Of a stretch of DNA of 64,000 bases, positions 63,453 through 64,000 are shown piece by piece. The translations under genes and the position numbers were made by a program. Numbering within the stretch: position 1 is the first letter of the stretch; each line of letters starts with the position of its first letter. Where the stretch lies: NCBI RefSeq assembly GCF_900088825.1, contig NZ_LT592171.1:212009-276008 (forward strand), in the 5' to 3' direction. The DNA comes from Thiomonas delicata. GTDB taxonomy: Bacteria; Pseudomonadota; Gammaproteobacteria; Burkholderiales; Burkholderiaceae_C. The notes under the pieces were generated by a model that was not told where the DNA came from, made no database searches, and worked only from the letters and a program-made list of their open reading frames with translations.

Positions 63453-64000
63453 ATGAAAACGTTCGCCTTTGTTTTTCCCGGCCAGGGGTCCCAGTCCGTT
63501 GGCATGTTGGATGCCGCCGGCGAACATCCTGCCGTGCGCCAGACGCTGCAGGAAGCCAGCGACGTCTTGCATCAGGACATGGCCAAGCTCATTGCCCAGG
63601 GCCCGGCGGAGTCACTCAACCTCACCGCCAACACCCAGCCCGTGATGCTGACCGCGGGCGTGGCCCTGTGGCGTCTGTGGCTGGATGAGGGTGGGGGCAA
63701 GCCGCAGTGCATGGCCGGGCACAGCCTGGGTGAATACACGGCGCTCGTGGCGGCCGGGGCCATCGATTTCGCGGAGGCCTTGCCCCTCGTGTGCTTCCGT
63801 GCCCAGGTCATGCAGGAGGCGGTCGCTGCCGGCCGCGGCGGAATGGCCGCCATACTCGGCCTGGACGATGCCCTTGTGCGCGAGATCTGCGCCGAGGCCA
63901 GCGCGCAAAGCCGTGAAGTCGTCGAGGCCGTCAATTTCAACGCTCCGGGGCAAGTCGTGATCGCCGGCACCAAGACGGCTGTCGAGCTGGCCTGTGAACT
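63453..64000 (+). CDS. fabD: FabD, malonyl-CoA:ACP transacylase (3' end missing)
   Basis: FabD loads malonyl groups on acyl carrier protein. 182 codons are visible before the window ends and no stop is reached. The N-terminus FAFVFPGQGSQSVGMLD and the active-site GHSLGEYTALVAAGAIDF (nucleophile Ser), with the Arg motif CFRAQVMQEAV and the oxyanion-region EAVNFNAPGQVVIAG, are clear. The start ATG at 63453 follows a run of seven T. fabG and acpP would be expected beyond the right edge. Confidence 0.96.
   Translation, partial: MKTFAFVFPGQGSQSVGMLDAAGEHPAVRQTLQEASDVLHQDMAKLIAQGPAESLNLTANTQPVMLTAGVALWRLWLDEGGGKPQCMAGHSLGEYTALVAAGAIDFAEALPLVCFRAQVMQEAVAAGRGGMAAILGLDDALVREICAEASAQSREVVEAVNFNAPGQVVIAGTKTAVELACE

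Overview
The window is GC-rich bacterial chromosome from a betaproteobacterium, almost certainly Burkholderiales. The reasons are gene orders typical of that group: rpsP-rimM-trmD-rplS, rpsT next to a DUF3579 gene and arginine genes, trxB and ftsK-lolA-rarA, and rne-rluC-HAD-sppA, RsmI-like-maf, yceD-rpmF-plsX-fabH-fabD. A sulfur-oxidising, biofilm-forming genus such as Thiomonas would fit the DoxD-like protein, the YeeE/YedE sulfur-transport pair and the complete pel locus. The genus is inference only. No tRNA, rRNA, CRISPR array, insertion sequence or prophage gene is visible.

Layout. (1) 1-11.9 kb, minus strand: pelABCDEFG, the cyclic-di-GMP-controlled Pel exopolysaccharide operon, with pelG running off the left edge. 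(2) 12.0-15.7 kb, plus: a TatD-family nuclease, htpG behind a good sigma-32 (heat-shock) promoter match, and a PmtA-like methyltransferase. (3) 15.7-19.8 kb, minus: a CobD/CbiB-like membrane protein, a Nudix CoA pyrophosphatase, then the ribosomal operon rpsP-rimM-trmD-rplS. (4) 20.0-21.0 kb, plus: a GNAT acetyltransferase and a TM2 protein. (5) 21.0-25.5 kb, minus: AI-2E-type permease-hda-HAD phosphatase-pcnB-folK, nearly all overlapping. (6) 25.7-29.7 kb: purM, a DksA-like protein, murJ and rpsT back to back, DUF3579. (7) 29.9-33.3 kb, plus: argD-argF and a duplicated DoxD-like membrane protein. (8) 33.3-36.3 kb, minus: M48 protease-phhB-rsgA-DUF2007. (9) 36.4-45.3 kb: orn, an acyl-CoA synthetase, trxB, a Crp/Fnr regulator, ftsK-lolA-rarA. 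(10) 45.7-49.3 kb: livHMGF branched-chain amino-acid ABC transporter without a binding protein. (11) 49.3-51.3 kb: a ferredoxin-reductase-type flavoprotein and a YeeZ-like SDR. (12) 51.4-57.8 kb: rne with a long structured leader, divergent rluC-HAD-sppA. (13) 57.9-60.2 kb, minus: two YeeE/YedE halves-maf-RsmI-like. (14) 60.3-64 kb, plus: yceD-rpmF-plsX-fabH-fabD, with fabD cut by the right edge.

Most of the window is conserved housekeeping. The accessory parts are the pel locus, the DoxD-like gene, the YeeE/YedE pair and the liv transporter. I see no clearly new multi-gene system. The best leads are: a PelA with a Tat-like signal and a four-cysteine cluster ending in CPSCH; a PelD without an obvious c-di-GMP I-site; a 27-bp palindrome within a nested structure upstream of argD; an intrinsic terminator abutting the rimM start codon; a probably leaderless GTG-started murJ; a multi-hairpin rne leader; and a DoxD-like protein built of two copies of the same domain.
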